Source: an uncultured Holophagaceae bacterium (GTDB lineage: Bacteria; Acidobacteriota; Holophagae; Holophagales; Holophagaceae). From it: 35,500 nt of DNA. Where the stretch lies: contig CAIPUA010000265.1 of assembly GCA_903868115.1 (NCBI GenBank), positions 1-35,500 of the forward strand. The letters are read 5' to 3'. Positions 16,133-24,795 of this stretch are shown piece after piece. A program made the translations under genes and the position numbers. Under the pieces are notes generated by a model. That model made no database searches, was not told where the DNA came from, and was given only the letters and a program-made list of their open reading frames with translations. The first letter of the stretch is position 1. Each line of letters opens with the position of its first letter.

Positions 16133-17524
16133 ATGTCGACAGTTGCGGTGATTCTCGCGGCGGGTCTGGGAAAACGCATGAAATCCTCCCTGCCGAAGGT
16201 CCTCCATCCGGTGCTCGGTGATCCTTCGCTCCTTTGGGTCCTGAGATCACTCCCCTCCGAGATATCTGCGGCCGTGCTGGTGCTGCACTTTGGCAGGGAA
16301 CAGGTGGAAACCGCCCTGGCCGAATGGAGGAAGGAGGGTCTGCTCCCCTGCCCCGTCCATACGGTGGATCAGAGAGAACCAAGGGGCACCGGACATGCGG
16401 TGCAGCAGGCGGTTCCCGAACTCGATCGCCTCGCCCCCCGGCGCGTGATCATCCTCTCCGGGGATGTGCCTCTCCTGGGCAAGGAGAGCGTCGCACGACT
16501 CACCGCCCTGGATTCGGCCATGCTGGCCATGGACCTGCTCGAGCCCAGGGGCTACGGCCGCGTGATGCAGAATTCGGACGGCACCCTTCGGGGCCTCGTG
16601 GAAGAGAAGGATGCCTCATCCGAGATTTTGGCGATCCGTCGCGTGAACGGAGGCGCCTACGCGCTCCCCTGGTGCGAGTTGAAACCCGCGCTGGCAGGTC
16701 TTTCCAACGAGAACGCCCAGCGAGAGTACTACCTCACCGATGCCGTCGTGGCCGTAGCCGCCAAGGTACCTACCCATGTCGAACTCTGCGATGCCTCCGA
16801 ACTGCTGGGCATGAACTCCCGCGCCGACCAGGCCCAGCTGCAGTCGCTAGCCCGGCGCCACATCAATGCCCGGTGGATGGAGGCCGGGGTCACCTTCCTC
16901 GACCCCGAAACCACGAGCGTGGGCCCACGGGTCGAACTCGCCCAGGATGTGCTGTTGGAGCCTACCCTGCGCCTCGAGGGCCAGGTCCAGGTTGGAAAAG
17001 GCACCCGCATCGGCCAGGGCTGTGTATTCCGGGATTGTCGCATCGGTGCGGGCGCGGAGATCCGCCCCTACTGCGTGGGGGTGGACGCCGTTATTGGTGA
17101 CCACGCCAAGGTCGGTCCCTTCGCGCACCTCCGGCAGGGCACACGCCTGGATGAGAAAGTGCACGTAGGCAACTTCGTCGAGACCAAGAAGGCCCACCTG
17201 CACGCAGGCGCGAAGGCCAATCACCTGAGCTACCTCGGCGATTGCGAAGTGGGCGAGCGCACCAACATCGGTGCGGGTCTCATTACTTGCAACTACGACG
17301 GCTTCCACAAACACCAGACCCTCATCGGCCAGGATGTCTTCGTGGGCTCGGACTGCCAGCTCGTCGCGCCGATCCAACTCGGGGACGGCTGCCTGATCGG
17401 CGCGGGCAGCACGATCACCCAGGACGTTCCCGCCAATGCCATCGCGCTCTCACGCACCGCCCAGGTCACCCGGGAAGGCGCCGCCCGGCGATTGCGAGAC
17501 CGGCTCAAGGGCGGCATGAGTTAA
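16133..17524 (+). CDS. glmU: Bifunctional UDP-N-acetylglucosamine pyrophosphorylase / glucosamine-1-phosphate N-acetyltransferase
   Basis: VAVILAAGLGKRMKSSLPKVLHPVLG N-terminus; left-handed beta-helix C-terminus with GNFVETKKAHLHAGAKANHLSYLGDCEVGERTNIGAGLITCNYDG. Confidence 0.95.
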   Translation: MSTVAVILAAGLGKRMKSSLPKVLHPVLGDPSLLWVLRSLPSEISAAVLVLHFGREQVETALAEWRKEGLLPCPVHTVDQREPRGTGHAVQQAVPELDRLAPRRVIILSGDVPLLGKESVARLTALDSAMLAMDLLEPRGYGRVMQNSDGTLRGLVEEKDASSEILAIRRVNGGAYALPWCELKPALAGLSNENAQREYYLTDAVVAVAAKVPTHVELCDASELLGMNSRADQAQLQSLARRHINARWMEAGVTFLDPETTSVGPRVELAQDVLLEPTLRLEGQVQVGKGTRIGQGCVFRDCRIGAGAEIRPYCVGVDAVIGDHAKVGPFAHLRQGTRLDEKVHVGNFVETKKAHLHAGAKANHLSYLGDCEVGERTNIGAGLITCNYDGFHKHQTLIGQDVFVGSDCQLVAPIQLGDGCLIGAGSTITQDVPANAIALSRTAQVTREGAARRLRDRLKGGMS

Positions 17525-17559
17525 TCTGATCTCCTGGCTGCACGCTTCCTGGAAACTCC

Positions 17560-18336
17560 ATGCTGAATTCGCTGCTCGAACGCCTTGGCGTCCACATTCT
17601 CCGGTTCCTCGACCAGGCCGGAGACTTCGCGGTCGTTTCGGGACGGGCCTTCCGCGCGATCTTCCGGCGCCCCTTCGACGGGGCGAGCCTGATGCACCAG
17701 TTCCAGGCCGTGGGCGTGAACAGCATCCCCGTCATCATGCTGACTTCCCTCGCGGTGAGCATGGTGTTCGCGGTGCAGCTGGCCTACGGTTTCAAGCAGT
17801 TCCAGGCCGAAGGACTCGCCTCCCAGGTCAACGGCCTGGCCATCGTGCGCGAACTGGCCCCGGTCATCACGGGCCTGATGATGGCAGGCCGCGTGGGTAG
17901 TGCCATGGCTGCGGAATTGGGCACCATGCAGGTAACGGAGCAGATCGACGCTCTGGAATGTCTGGCCACGGATCCCGTGCACTACCTCTTCGTGCCCAGA
18001 CTCCTCGCAGCGGCCGTCATGCTGCCGCTGCTGGTGGGCCTTAGCATCTATGTGGGCTACTGGGGCGGCTACCTCCTGCTCGTGGGCGTGGAGGGCCAGA
18101 GCGCCTTCGTCTACGCCAACGACTTCTACAAGCTCCTGGCCTTCAGGGATGTCCGCATCGCCCTCTACAAGGCCTTCGTGTTCGGCCTCATCATCGCCCT
18201 GGTAGGCTGCTGGCGCGGCTACCGCACCCAAGGCGGCGCCGAGGGCGTGGGCAACGCACCTACTAGCAGCGTGGTGACGAGCAGCCTCTGGATCCTGATC
18301 TCTGATTTTTTCCTCACCAAGCTTTTGCTCGTCTGA
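17560..18336 (+). CDS. mlaE: MlaE-family ABC transporter permease
   Basis: Hydrophobic 258 aa; VIMLTSLAVSMVFAVQLAYGFKQF, ELAPVITGLMMAGRVGSAMAAELGTMQVTEQIDALE and GCWRGYRTQGGAEGVGNAPTSSVVTS. Confidence 0.92.
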   Translation: MLNSLLERLGVHILRFLDQAGDFAVVSGRAFRAIFRRPFDGASLMHQFQAVGVNSIPVIMLTSLAVSMVFAVQLAYGFKQFQAEGLASQVNGLAIVRELAPVITGLMMAGRVGSAMAAELGTMQVTEQIDALECLATDPVHYLFVPRLLAAAVMLPLLVGLSIYVGYWGGYLLLVGVEGQSAFVYANDFYKLLAFRDVRIALYKAFVFGLIIALVGCWRGYRTQGGAEGVGNAPTSSVVTSSLWILISDFFLTKLLLV

Positions 18337-18349
18337 GGCCACCCGCAAC

Positions 18350-19167
18350 ATGCCTATGGAACCCGTCATCGATGTCGTCAATCTCTCCAAGGCCTTCGGG
18401 CCCAAGGTAGTTCTGTCTAATGTGAACCTGCAGGTCCAAGAGGGCGAAAGCCTCTGCGTGATGGGCGGTTCCGGCACGGGGAAGACCGTGCTCCTGCGCA
18501 ATATCATGGGCCTGCTGACGCCGGACGCGGGCCATGTGGCCGTGGAAGGCAAGATCATCCAGCAACTCGACCGGGACGAACTTTTCGAAGTGCGCCAGAA
18601 GATCGGCATGTGCTTTCAGATGGCGGCCCTCTTTGATTCCATGTCGGTGGAACAGAATGTGGGCTTCGCCCTCAAGCGCCACACGCCCATGACCAAGGCC
18701 GAGATCGCCGACCGCGTGGACGAATGCCTGAACATGGTGGGCCTGAAGGGAACCAACAAGCTGAAGCCCTCCGAACTCTCCGGCGGCATGAAGCGCCGCG
18801 TGGGCTTCGCCCGAGCCATTGCACTGAAGCCCAAGATTCTCCTTTTCGATGAACCGACCACAGGGCTCGATCCCGTGATGACCGATGTGATCGGGCGCAT
18901 CATCCTGGACCTGAAGGCGGAGCTCGGCGTGACGAGCATCACCGTCACCCACGATCTCAAGAGCGCCTTCGAGATTGCGGATCGCATCGCCCTGATTTTC
19001 CGCGGCGAGTGCATCGCCTGTGAACCCCAGGGAACTTCAAGGCCAACCCGCATCCGGTCGTGCAGCAATTCCTCCGCGGTGACGCGGACGGCCCCTTCCT
19101 CCAGGATCCTCCGCCACCCAAGCGGGCCCTGGATCGAACGCTCTTTCATCCTGTCCACATCGACTGA
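18350..19167 (+). CDS. mlaF: MlaF-family ABC transporter ATP-binding protein, apparently frameshifted near its 3' end
   Basis: Walker A GGSGTGKTVLLRNI, signature LSGGMKRRVGFARAIALKPKILLFDEPTTGLDP. The frame is lost near 19031-19040; the expected tail FKANPHPVVQQFLRGDADGPFLQDPPPPKRALDRTLFHPVHID* lies in the next frame and stops at 19165-19167. Confidence 0.88.
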
Positions 19168-19184
19168 CCTTCTTCGGATATCCC

Positions 19185-20651
19185 ATGAAACTCGAAAGCA
19201 AAGTCGGCGCCTTCTTCATCGGGACCATCCTGATTCTCGGCGTGCTCATTCTGCGCACCGAAAAACTGGAGATCTTCGGCAAGACCGGAGAGCACACCTA
19301 CCGCACGGAATTTCCTCAGGTGGCGGGCCTCAATGTCCAGGGGCATGTCCGGATCGCGGGCGTAAAAGTTGGAAACGTGAAGGAGATCGGCATCGAGAAT
19401 GGCCGTGCCGTCATCATCTTTGGCGTCGAGGAGAAGTTCGCCGTGAGCAAGGGCGCCGTCGCTTCCCTCAGCAGCATCGGCATCCTGGGTGAGAAATTCA
19501 TCGAGTTGGATCCCGGGAAACCCTCTGAGGGAAAGCTTCCCGAAGGCAGTACGATTCCCAGCAAGATCGGCGTGAGCCTCGACAATCTGATGGAGACTCT
19601 CGGCGCCATCGGCACGGATGTGAAGGGCATCACCTATGCCCTGAACCAGTCCATCGGCGGTGAGGTCGGTCGGCAGAAACTCGACGAGATCGTGGACAAC
19701 ATCCGCCTCCTCACCGCCGAGTTCCGTGCGATGTCCCAGGAAAACCACGCGGCCATCAATAACACCATGGCCAATGTCGAGTCCATCAGCGCTGATCTGC
19801 GAGACCGCCTGCCCAAGCTGGCCAAGCAGTTCGAGGACCTGGGGAAGAACCTCAACGAAATGGTCGATCAGGGCAAACCCGAGTTGAAGGGCCTCATGGG
19901 GGATGTGCGCAAACTGGCCCAGGGCTTCCAGTCCACCTCCGAGAACATCCGCTCCATCACAGACAAGATGAACAAGGGAGAAGGCACCATCGGCAAGCTG
20001 CTCAATGACGACAGCACCGTCCAGAAGCTGAATATCGCCGTGGACAATGTGAACGAGATGCTGGGCGGCCTCAAGAACATGGATCTGCGACTCGACCTGG
20101 GCGGCGCGCGCTGGACCAGTCGCGGCGACAGCCAGATCGGCCTTGGCGTTGAAATCGCACCTAGCAAGGACTACTGGTATTCCCTTGCGATCAACTCGAC
20201 CCCGGATGGGAAAATTTCCGACAGCACCCGCACGACCACGAAGCTTGACCCCTTCAGCGGGTTGCCCGTGAGTACCGTGGACAAGGTCCGCACCGTCACC
20301 TCCGATCAGGTGATGGCGCTCTCGGCCGAGTTCGTCAAACGCATGGGCGACCACTTCGTCATCCATGCCGGCCTCATTGATGGCAAGGGCGGGGCCGGGG
20401 CCGAACTGCGCTTCCTGGACGACCGCTTTCGCTTCGGTGGCCTGGCCTACGATTTCACCAAGCGGGATGACAAACCCAACCCCCGCTACCGTGCCACCGC
20501 GAGCTACCAGTTCTGGAAGGGGCTCTACCTGCAGGCCGGAAGCCAGGACATTGGCAACAAGGATCTCCGCACCTTCTTCGCAGGTGGCGGCGTCCGCTGG
20601 AAGGATGAGGATTTGAAGAAGCTCGTAGGCCTAGTCGGAGCTGGCAAGTAG
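19185..20651 (+). CDS. mlaD: MlaD/MCE-domain substrate-binding protein with long C-terminal region
   Basis: MKLESKVGAFFIGTILILGVLILRTEK (TM), TEFPQVAGLNVQGHVRIAGVKVGNVKEIGIENGRAVIIFGV (MCE), coiled-coil region, then a beta-barrel-like C-terminus. Confidence 0.9.
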   Translation: MKLESKVGAFFIGTILILGVLILRTEKLEIFGKTGEHTYRTEFPQVAGLNVQGHVRIAGVKVGNVKEIGIENGRAVIIFGVEEKFAVSKGAVASLSSIGILGEKFIELDPGKPSEGKLPEGSTIPSKIGVSLDNLMETLGAIGTDVKGITYALNQSIGGEVGRQKLDEIVDNIRLLTAEFRAMSQENHAAINNTMANVESISADLRDRLPKLAKQFEDLGKNLNEMVDQGKPELKGLMGDVRKLAQGFQSTSENIRSITDKMNKGEGTIGKLLNDDSTVQKLNIAVDNVNEMLGGLKNMDLRLDLGGARWTSRGDSQIGLGVEIAPSKDYWYSLAINSTPDGKISDSTRTTTKLDPFSGLPVSTVDKVRTVTSDQVMALSAEFVKRMGDHFVIHAGLIDGKGGAGAELRFLDDRFRFGGLAYDFTKRDDKPNPRYRATASYQFWKGLYLQAGSQDIGNKDLRTFFAGGGVRWKDEDLKKLVGLVGAGK

Positions 20652-20656
20652 GACCC

Positions 20657-21427
20657 ATGAATACCCGCCCCTTTTCCCCTGCGCGAGCCTGGCCCTTCCT
20701 GGTCATCCGCCGCGGCATTCCCCTCGGCTTCGCCTTGGCTGGACTGGCCTCGGCCCTGCTGCACACGAGCGGCCGTGGCTGGTTGTTGCTCTTCACGGTG
20801 GCCTGCCTGGCTGCAGTGGGACCAACCTACAAGCGAGGTGATTCCTACTTGAAAAACCGTCGAGCCATCATCCGCTGGGATGGCTTCTGGGCCACCGCCT
20901 TCCGCCCCTTCGCGCGGTTTCTCGGTCAGGAGGATGCCTGGGTCCTCGCCTTCTGCGCCTGGAACAATCGCCGGGTCAAGGAGGCCTTCGAGCTGCGCCC
21001 AGCCCGGAAGGCCTTGGTGCTGTTGCCCCATTGCATCCAGATGGCCCGGTGCAAGGCCGAGATCCTCGAGGAGTTCACGAACTGTTTTGAATGCGGTCTC
21101 TGCACCGTGGGGGATTATCTCCGCGCCAGCCTCCTGGCCCGCTGGGATGCGCGGATCACCAACCGCAGCCACAAGGCCTACCGGGAGGCCCGAGAGTTTC
21201 GCCCCGACCTCATCGTGGCGGTAAGCTGCGCGGATCGGTTGCTGAAGGGGCTCATCAAGCTGCCCGAGGTGCCTGTCTACGCCATCCCGCTCCAGCTTCC
21301 GCACGGGATGTGCGTGGATACGGCCTTCAGCGTGCCTCACTTGCAGGCAGTGATGGAGGCCCTTGTAAAGCCGAAGCGTGATGCCGAAGGCAAGGTGACC
21401 CCCCTGCGACACGAGGAGAGCGCGTGA
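20657..21427 (+). CDS. DUF116-domain membrane protein
   Basis: N-terminal TM segments followed by ALVLLPHCIQMARCKAEILEEFTNCFECGLCTVGDYL and IVAVSCADRLLKGLIKLPEVPVYAIPLQLPHGMCVDT. Confidence 0.8.
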   Translation: MNTRPFSPARAWPFLVIRRGIPLGFALAGLASALLHTSGRGWLLLFTVACLAAVGPTYKRGDSYLKNRRAIIRWDGFWATAFRPFARFLGQEDAWVLAFCAWNNRRVKEAFELRPARKALVLLPHCIQMARCKAEILEEFTNCFECGLCTVGDYLRASLLARWDARITNRSHKAYREAREFRPDLIVAVSCADRLLKGLIKLPEVPVYAIPLQLPHGMCVDTAFSVPHLQAVMEALVKPKRDAEGKVTPLRHEESA

Positions 21428-22338
21428 AGGCTCCGCATTCCGACGCCGCCGCGCCCTTCCGTCTGCGCCGCACCTTCCAACGGATCTTCGGCCCCACGTT
21501 GCTGGCTTATGTCCTGCACCTCCGGCCATTGGAATGGCCGATCATGACGGCCCACTTCATCCTCGGAACGCTGCTGGCCGCAGGTTTCCAGGTTCCCGTG
21601 AAGACGGTGCTCCTGGGCTGGTGCGTGTTCGTGGTCCTGATGAACGGAGGCACCCTCGCGATCAACAGCGCCTTCGATCAGGATGACGGTGACATCGGCT
21701 ATCTGAAGCAGCCGCCCAAGCCGCCCCCGCATCTTCTCCAGGTCTCGGCCGTGATGCTGCTCCTCAGCCTGGGGCTGGGCTTCCTGCTGCCACCCACCTT
21801 CGCCTGGAGCAATGCGCTCTGCGTGCTCATGGCTGTCCTCTATTCCGTTCCGCCCATCCGCCTCAAGGCGCGGGCTGGCTGGGACCTCCTGATCAACTGC
21901 CTCGGCTTCGGACTGCTCACCCCGCTCGCGGGCTGGGGCCTCACCGGCCGCCCGGTGACAGCCGCCTTCCTGGCCGTGGCCCTCGGCTTCGCCTTTCTCT
22001 TTGGCGCCCTCTATCCCCTGACGCAGATCTACCAGATCGAGGAGGACCGGGCCCGGGGCGACCGCACCCTGGTCATCAAGCTGGGCGAAACCCGCAGTCT
22101 CGCCTTCGCGCTGCTGATGATGGTCGCGGCCCACGCATGCTTCGCCTGGGGAGTTTCGAACCGCCTGCTGCTGGGACTGATCCCATCGCTCGCCATCTGG
22201 GGTGCCGTGCTGATTCCCTGGCTGGTCCGCTGGCGAAAGTGGACCCCACGACAACACGAAGCGGGGATGTACCGGGCTCTTATCGCCTGGGCCGTGACGG
22301 ACCTCAGCCTGCTCTGGCTGCTGTGGCCCACTAGGTAG
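21424..22338 (+). CDS. UbiA-family prenyltransferase
   Basis: Polytopic; LRPLEWPIMTAHFILG, GGTLAINSAFDQDDGDIGYLKQPPKP and YPLTQIYQIEEDRARGDRTLVIKLGETRSLAFAL. Confidence 0.82.
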   Translation: MKAPHSDAAAPFRLRRTFQRIFGPTLLAYVLHLRPLEWPIMTAHFILGTLLAAGFQVPVKTVLLGWCVFVVLMNGGTLAINSAFDQDDGDIGYLKQPPKPPPHLLQVSAVMLLLSLGLGFLLPPTFAWSNALCVLMAVLYSVPPIRLKARAGWDLLINCLGFGLLTPLAGWGLTGRPVTAAFLAVALGFAFLFGALYPLTQIYQIEEDRARGDRTLVIKLGETRSLAFALLMMVAAHACFAWGVSNRLLLGLIPSLAIWGAVLIPWLVRWRKWTPRQHEAGMYRALIAWAVTDLSLLWLLWPTR

Positions 22339-22340
22339 CC

Positions 22341-22979
22341 ATGCTCGTTCCCACCATTCCCGCACCCTTCCCTTTGCGTTGGGGCTTCACGACCCGCCAG
22401 GATCACCCCGCGGACGCCCCGCCCATCCATCTGCGCCAGATCCATGGAGGCCAAATCCACCCCGCGACCGATGCTGTCCAGGCGGGAGACGGCCTCTGGA
22501 CCATGGAACCGGGTCGGCCCATTGGCGTGCGGGTGGCCGATTGCGTCCCCGTGCTGTTGGCGGGCCTCGTCAGGGGCAGCCCCTGGGTGGCAGCCCTGCA
22601 CGCAGGGTGGCGTGGCACTGTGGCGGGCATCCTGCGCAACGGCGTTGCTCTTTTCCGCGAACAGGGCGGCCACCCGGAGGCACTCGTCTGGGCCCTTGGC
22701 CCCGGCATCCGCAAGTGCCACTTCGAGGTGGGCCCTGAAGTCATCGAGGCTGCCCGACTGGACCCAGCCTGGCACGAGGGGCTCGCCGAACCGGGACCGA
22801 CCGGCAAGTTCCATTGCGATCTGCACGGCCTCCTGCGCGCCCAGGCCCTGGATCTGGGACTCGATCCCGCCAAGGAAGGTTCTGCCCCCCGGTGCACGAT
22901 GTGCGAGCCCGAACTCCTCTTCAGCTACCGCCGCGGCGATCTGGAAGGGCGGCAATGGGGGTGGGTGGAGATCCTGTAA
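22341..22979 (+). CDS. pgeF: Peptidoglycan editing factor PgeF / YfiH laccase-domain protein
   Basis: RWGFTTRQ, VRVADCVPVLLAG, VAALHAGWRGTVAGILRNGV, ALGPGIRKCHFEVGPEV and CTMCEPELLFSYRRG. Confidence 0.9.
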   Translation: MLVPTIPAPFPLRWGFTTRQDHPADAPPIHLRQIHGGQIHPATDAVQAGDGLWTMEPGRPIGVRVADCVPVLLAGLVRGSPWVAALHAGWRGTVAGILRNGVALFREQGGHPEALVWALGPGIRKCHFEVGPEVIEAARLDPAWHEGLAEPGPTGKFHCDLHGLLRAQALDLGLDPAKEGSAPRCTMCEPELLFSYRRGDLEGRQWGWVEIL

Positions 22980-22980
22980 G

Positions 22981-24795
22981 TCAGTGCAGCGGAAACCAAA
23001 GGTGTACAGCCGTGCCCTCGCCTTCGTTGCGGATCTCGATCTCGCCGTGATAGGACGCCAAGAGCTGCTTGCAAAGGGGAAGGTATTGCCCTGAACTGCG
23101 GATCCCGATGACCGCCTGCTGGTGCAGTTCCCTGAAGGGCTCGAAGGCGCCCTCCAGTTCCGTGGGAGGGATGGGCTCACCCTCGTCCAGAACCTCCAGG
23201 TGGAAGACCTCCGATTCCGTCCAGGAACGCAGCCTCAGCTTGACGGAAGGGGTCGGCCCACTGAAGCCATGGAGGACGAGATTCTGCAACAACTTCGAGA
23301 AGTCTCCATAGACTCCGTAGATCCTTGGCATCAGGGCGACGAGTTCGGTTTCCACATCGGCCTTAGCCGGGACGACGCCCTCCGCGCTCAGAAGTTCCAG
23401 TTCCTGGAGCACCAGATCATGGAGGTCCAACCATTCCGGGATTGAAGGGCTGTCCTTGTCGACTCTCCGCATCAGAGCCTTCAAGAGCCCCTCGATCTTG
23501 GAAACCGCATTGAGGATTTCAGCGATCGCAATCGGAGCCTGCTCACAGAGCACTGTTCCCACCGAGTCTCGAGAACTCACCAAGCGGCCGAGTTCGTGGC
23601 TCTGGTGAGTGAGGGTCTGCACGGGGGCAACTAGGCGATGAGTGATCTTGTAGAAGAGATCCGCCAGGATCACCTGGCGATCCTGACGGCCAAGTTCGGC
23701 TTTGGCGTGCTGAAGATCCTGGAAGGCACCCTCCATATGTTCGTAGCTGGAAGCGAGGGCCCGGCTACTCTCATCGAGACTGTGGATCAGCTCCGCGTTT
23801 TCAATACTTACCAGCGCCAGGCCCGCGTGGAGCGCGATCAGTTCCAGTTCCAGGGAAACGAAGGGCTCGGTACCCTCTCGCGCGAAGACCCAGAATCCCC
23901 AGATTTCGTTTTCCCCTTGGCGATCCTTCAGCACCTGAAGACTCATCTCGGCCGTGGGTCCCCAGAACCCAAGGGCAAGGCCTTCCTCCCAGATCCGGTG
24001 GGCCCGTAGCTTGGCTCCGTGAATGAGCCCGACCTCAGCCAGGGTGCGCAACCGTTCGCAGAACATGTGATCTCGCGACAGTGTCGGTGCAGCTTCGAAA
24101 CGTTGGCCCTGCCAGTGGAACCCCTCCCAGTATCCGCCGCTCGGATGGAGTCGATAGGCGGCAAGGTGCTTGGCACCCACGAGCGGCCGGACCTGTTCGA
24201 GCACTCGAAGGACAAGGGAACTCGAGTCATGCTCGAGCAGGAGAGACTGGCCTAGGCTCACCAGCAAGGAAAGGCTCCGGTTGCGAGCCTCCAACTCCTG
24301 CTGGGTCGCCGTCAGCTTCCGGTTGGCCTCCTCGGCTTCCTTCAGTTGGACTTCGAGATGCTCCAGCATCTGGGCGTTGAAATTGCGGAGTACGGCCCCT
24401 TCCCGGGACTTTTCGAGGTGTTCCCGCTGGCCGCCCAGATAGCCCTCCACCTGCCGGACGAAGGCAAAGGGGTCGATGGGCTTGGGAATGAATCCGTCGC
24501 AGCCCGCTACCAGAGCTGTTTCGCGATCACTCTTCATCGTCTTGGCGGTAAGGGCGACAATGGGCGTGTTTTTCAGTTCCGGCTGCTGCCGAAATTTCGT
24601 GGCGACCTCGAAGCCGGAGAGACCCGGCAGATTGATGTCCAGCAGCACCAGATCCGGCTTGAGTTCCAGGGCCATCTCGAACCCCTTGAGGCCCTCCTCC
24701 GCCCAGTGAATTTCGTAGCCCGCCTGGACCAGCAGGCGCTGCACCAGGCGGTAGTTGACCGGGTTGTCCTCGATGCACAGGATTCTGGTGTTCAT
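22981..24795 (-). CDS. Response regulator receiver plus GAF-like plus degenerate kinase-like C-terminus
   Basis: ATG 24795: MNTRILCIEDNPVNYRLVQRLL...LVLLDINLPGLSGFEVA...PIVALTAKTM. Coiled coil, GAF-like region, then FYKITHRLVAPVQTLTHQSHELG and a divergent HATPase-like tail. Confidence 0.8.
   Translation of the reverse strand: MNTRILCIEDNPVNYRLVQRLLVQAGYEIHWAEEGLKGFEMALELKPDLVLLDINLPGLSGFEVATKFRQQPELKNTPIVALTAKTMKSDRETALVAGCDGFIPKPIDPFAFVRQVEGYLGGQREHLEKSREGAVLRNFNAQMLEHLEVQLKEAEEANRKLTATQQELEARNRSLSLLVSLGQSLLLEHDSSSLVLRVLEQVRPLVGAKHLAAYRLHPSGGYWEGFHWQGQRFEAAPTLSRDHMFCERLRTLAEVGLIHGAKLRAHRIWEEGLALGFWGPTAEMSLQVLKDRQGENEIWGFWVFAREGTEPFVSLELELIALHAGLALVSIENAELIHSLDESSRALASSYEHMEGAFQDLQHAKAELGRQDRQVILADLFYKITHRLVAPVQTLTHQSHELGRLVSSRDSVGTVLCEQAPIAIAEILNAVSKIEGLLKALMRRVDKDSPSIPEWLDLHDLVLQELELLSAEGVVPAKADVETELVALMPRIYGVYGDFSKLLQNLVLHGFSGPTPSVKLRLRSWTESEVFHLEVLDEGEPIPPTELEGAFEPFRELHQQAVIGIRSSGQYLPLCKQLLASYHGEIEIRNEGEGTAVHLWFPLH

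Noticed and set aside
19168-19492. C-terminal extension of the 380-aa MlaF ORF
   Set aside because: Out-of-frame readthrough over mlaD (e.g. RRLLHRDHPDSRRAHSAHRKTGDLRQDRRAHLP); explained by the frameshift near 19035.
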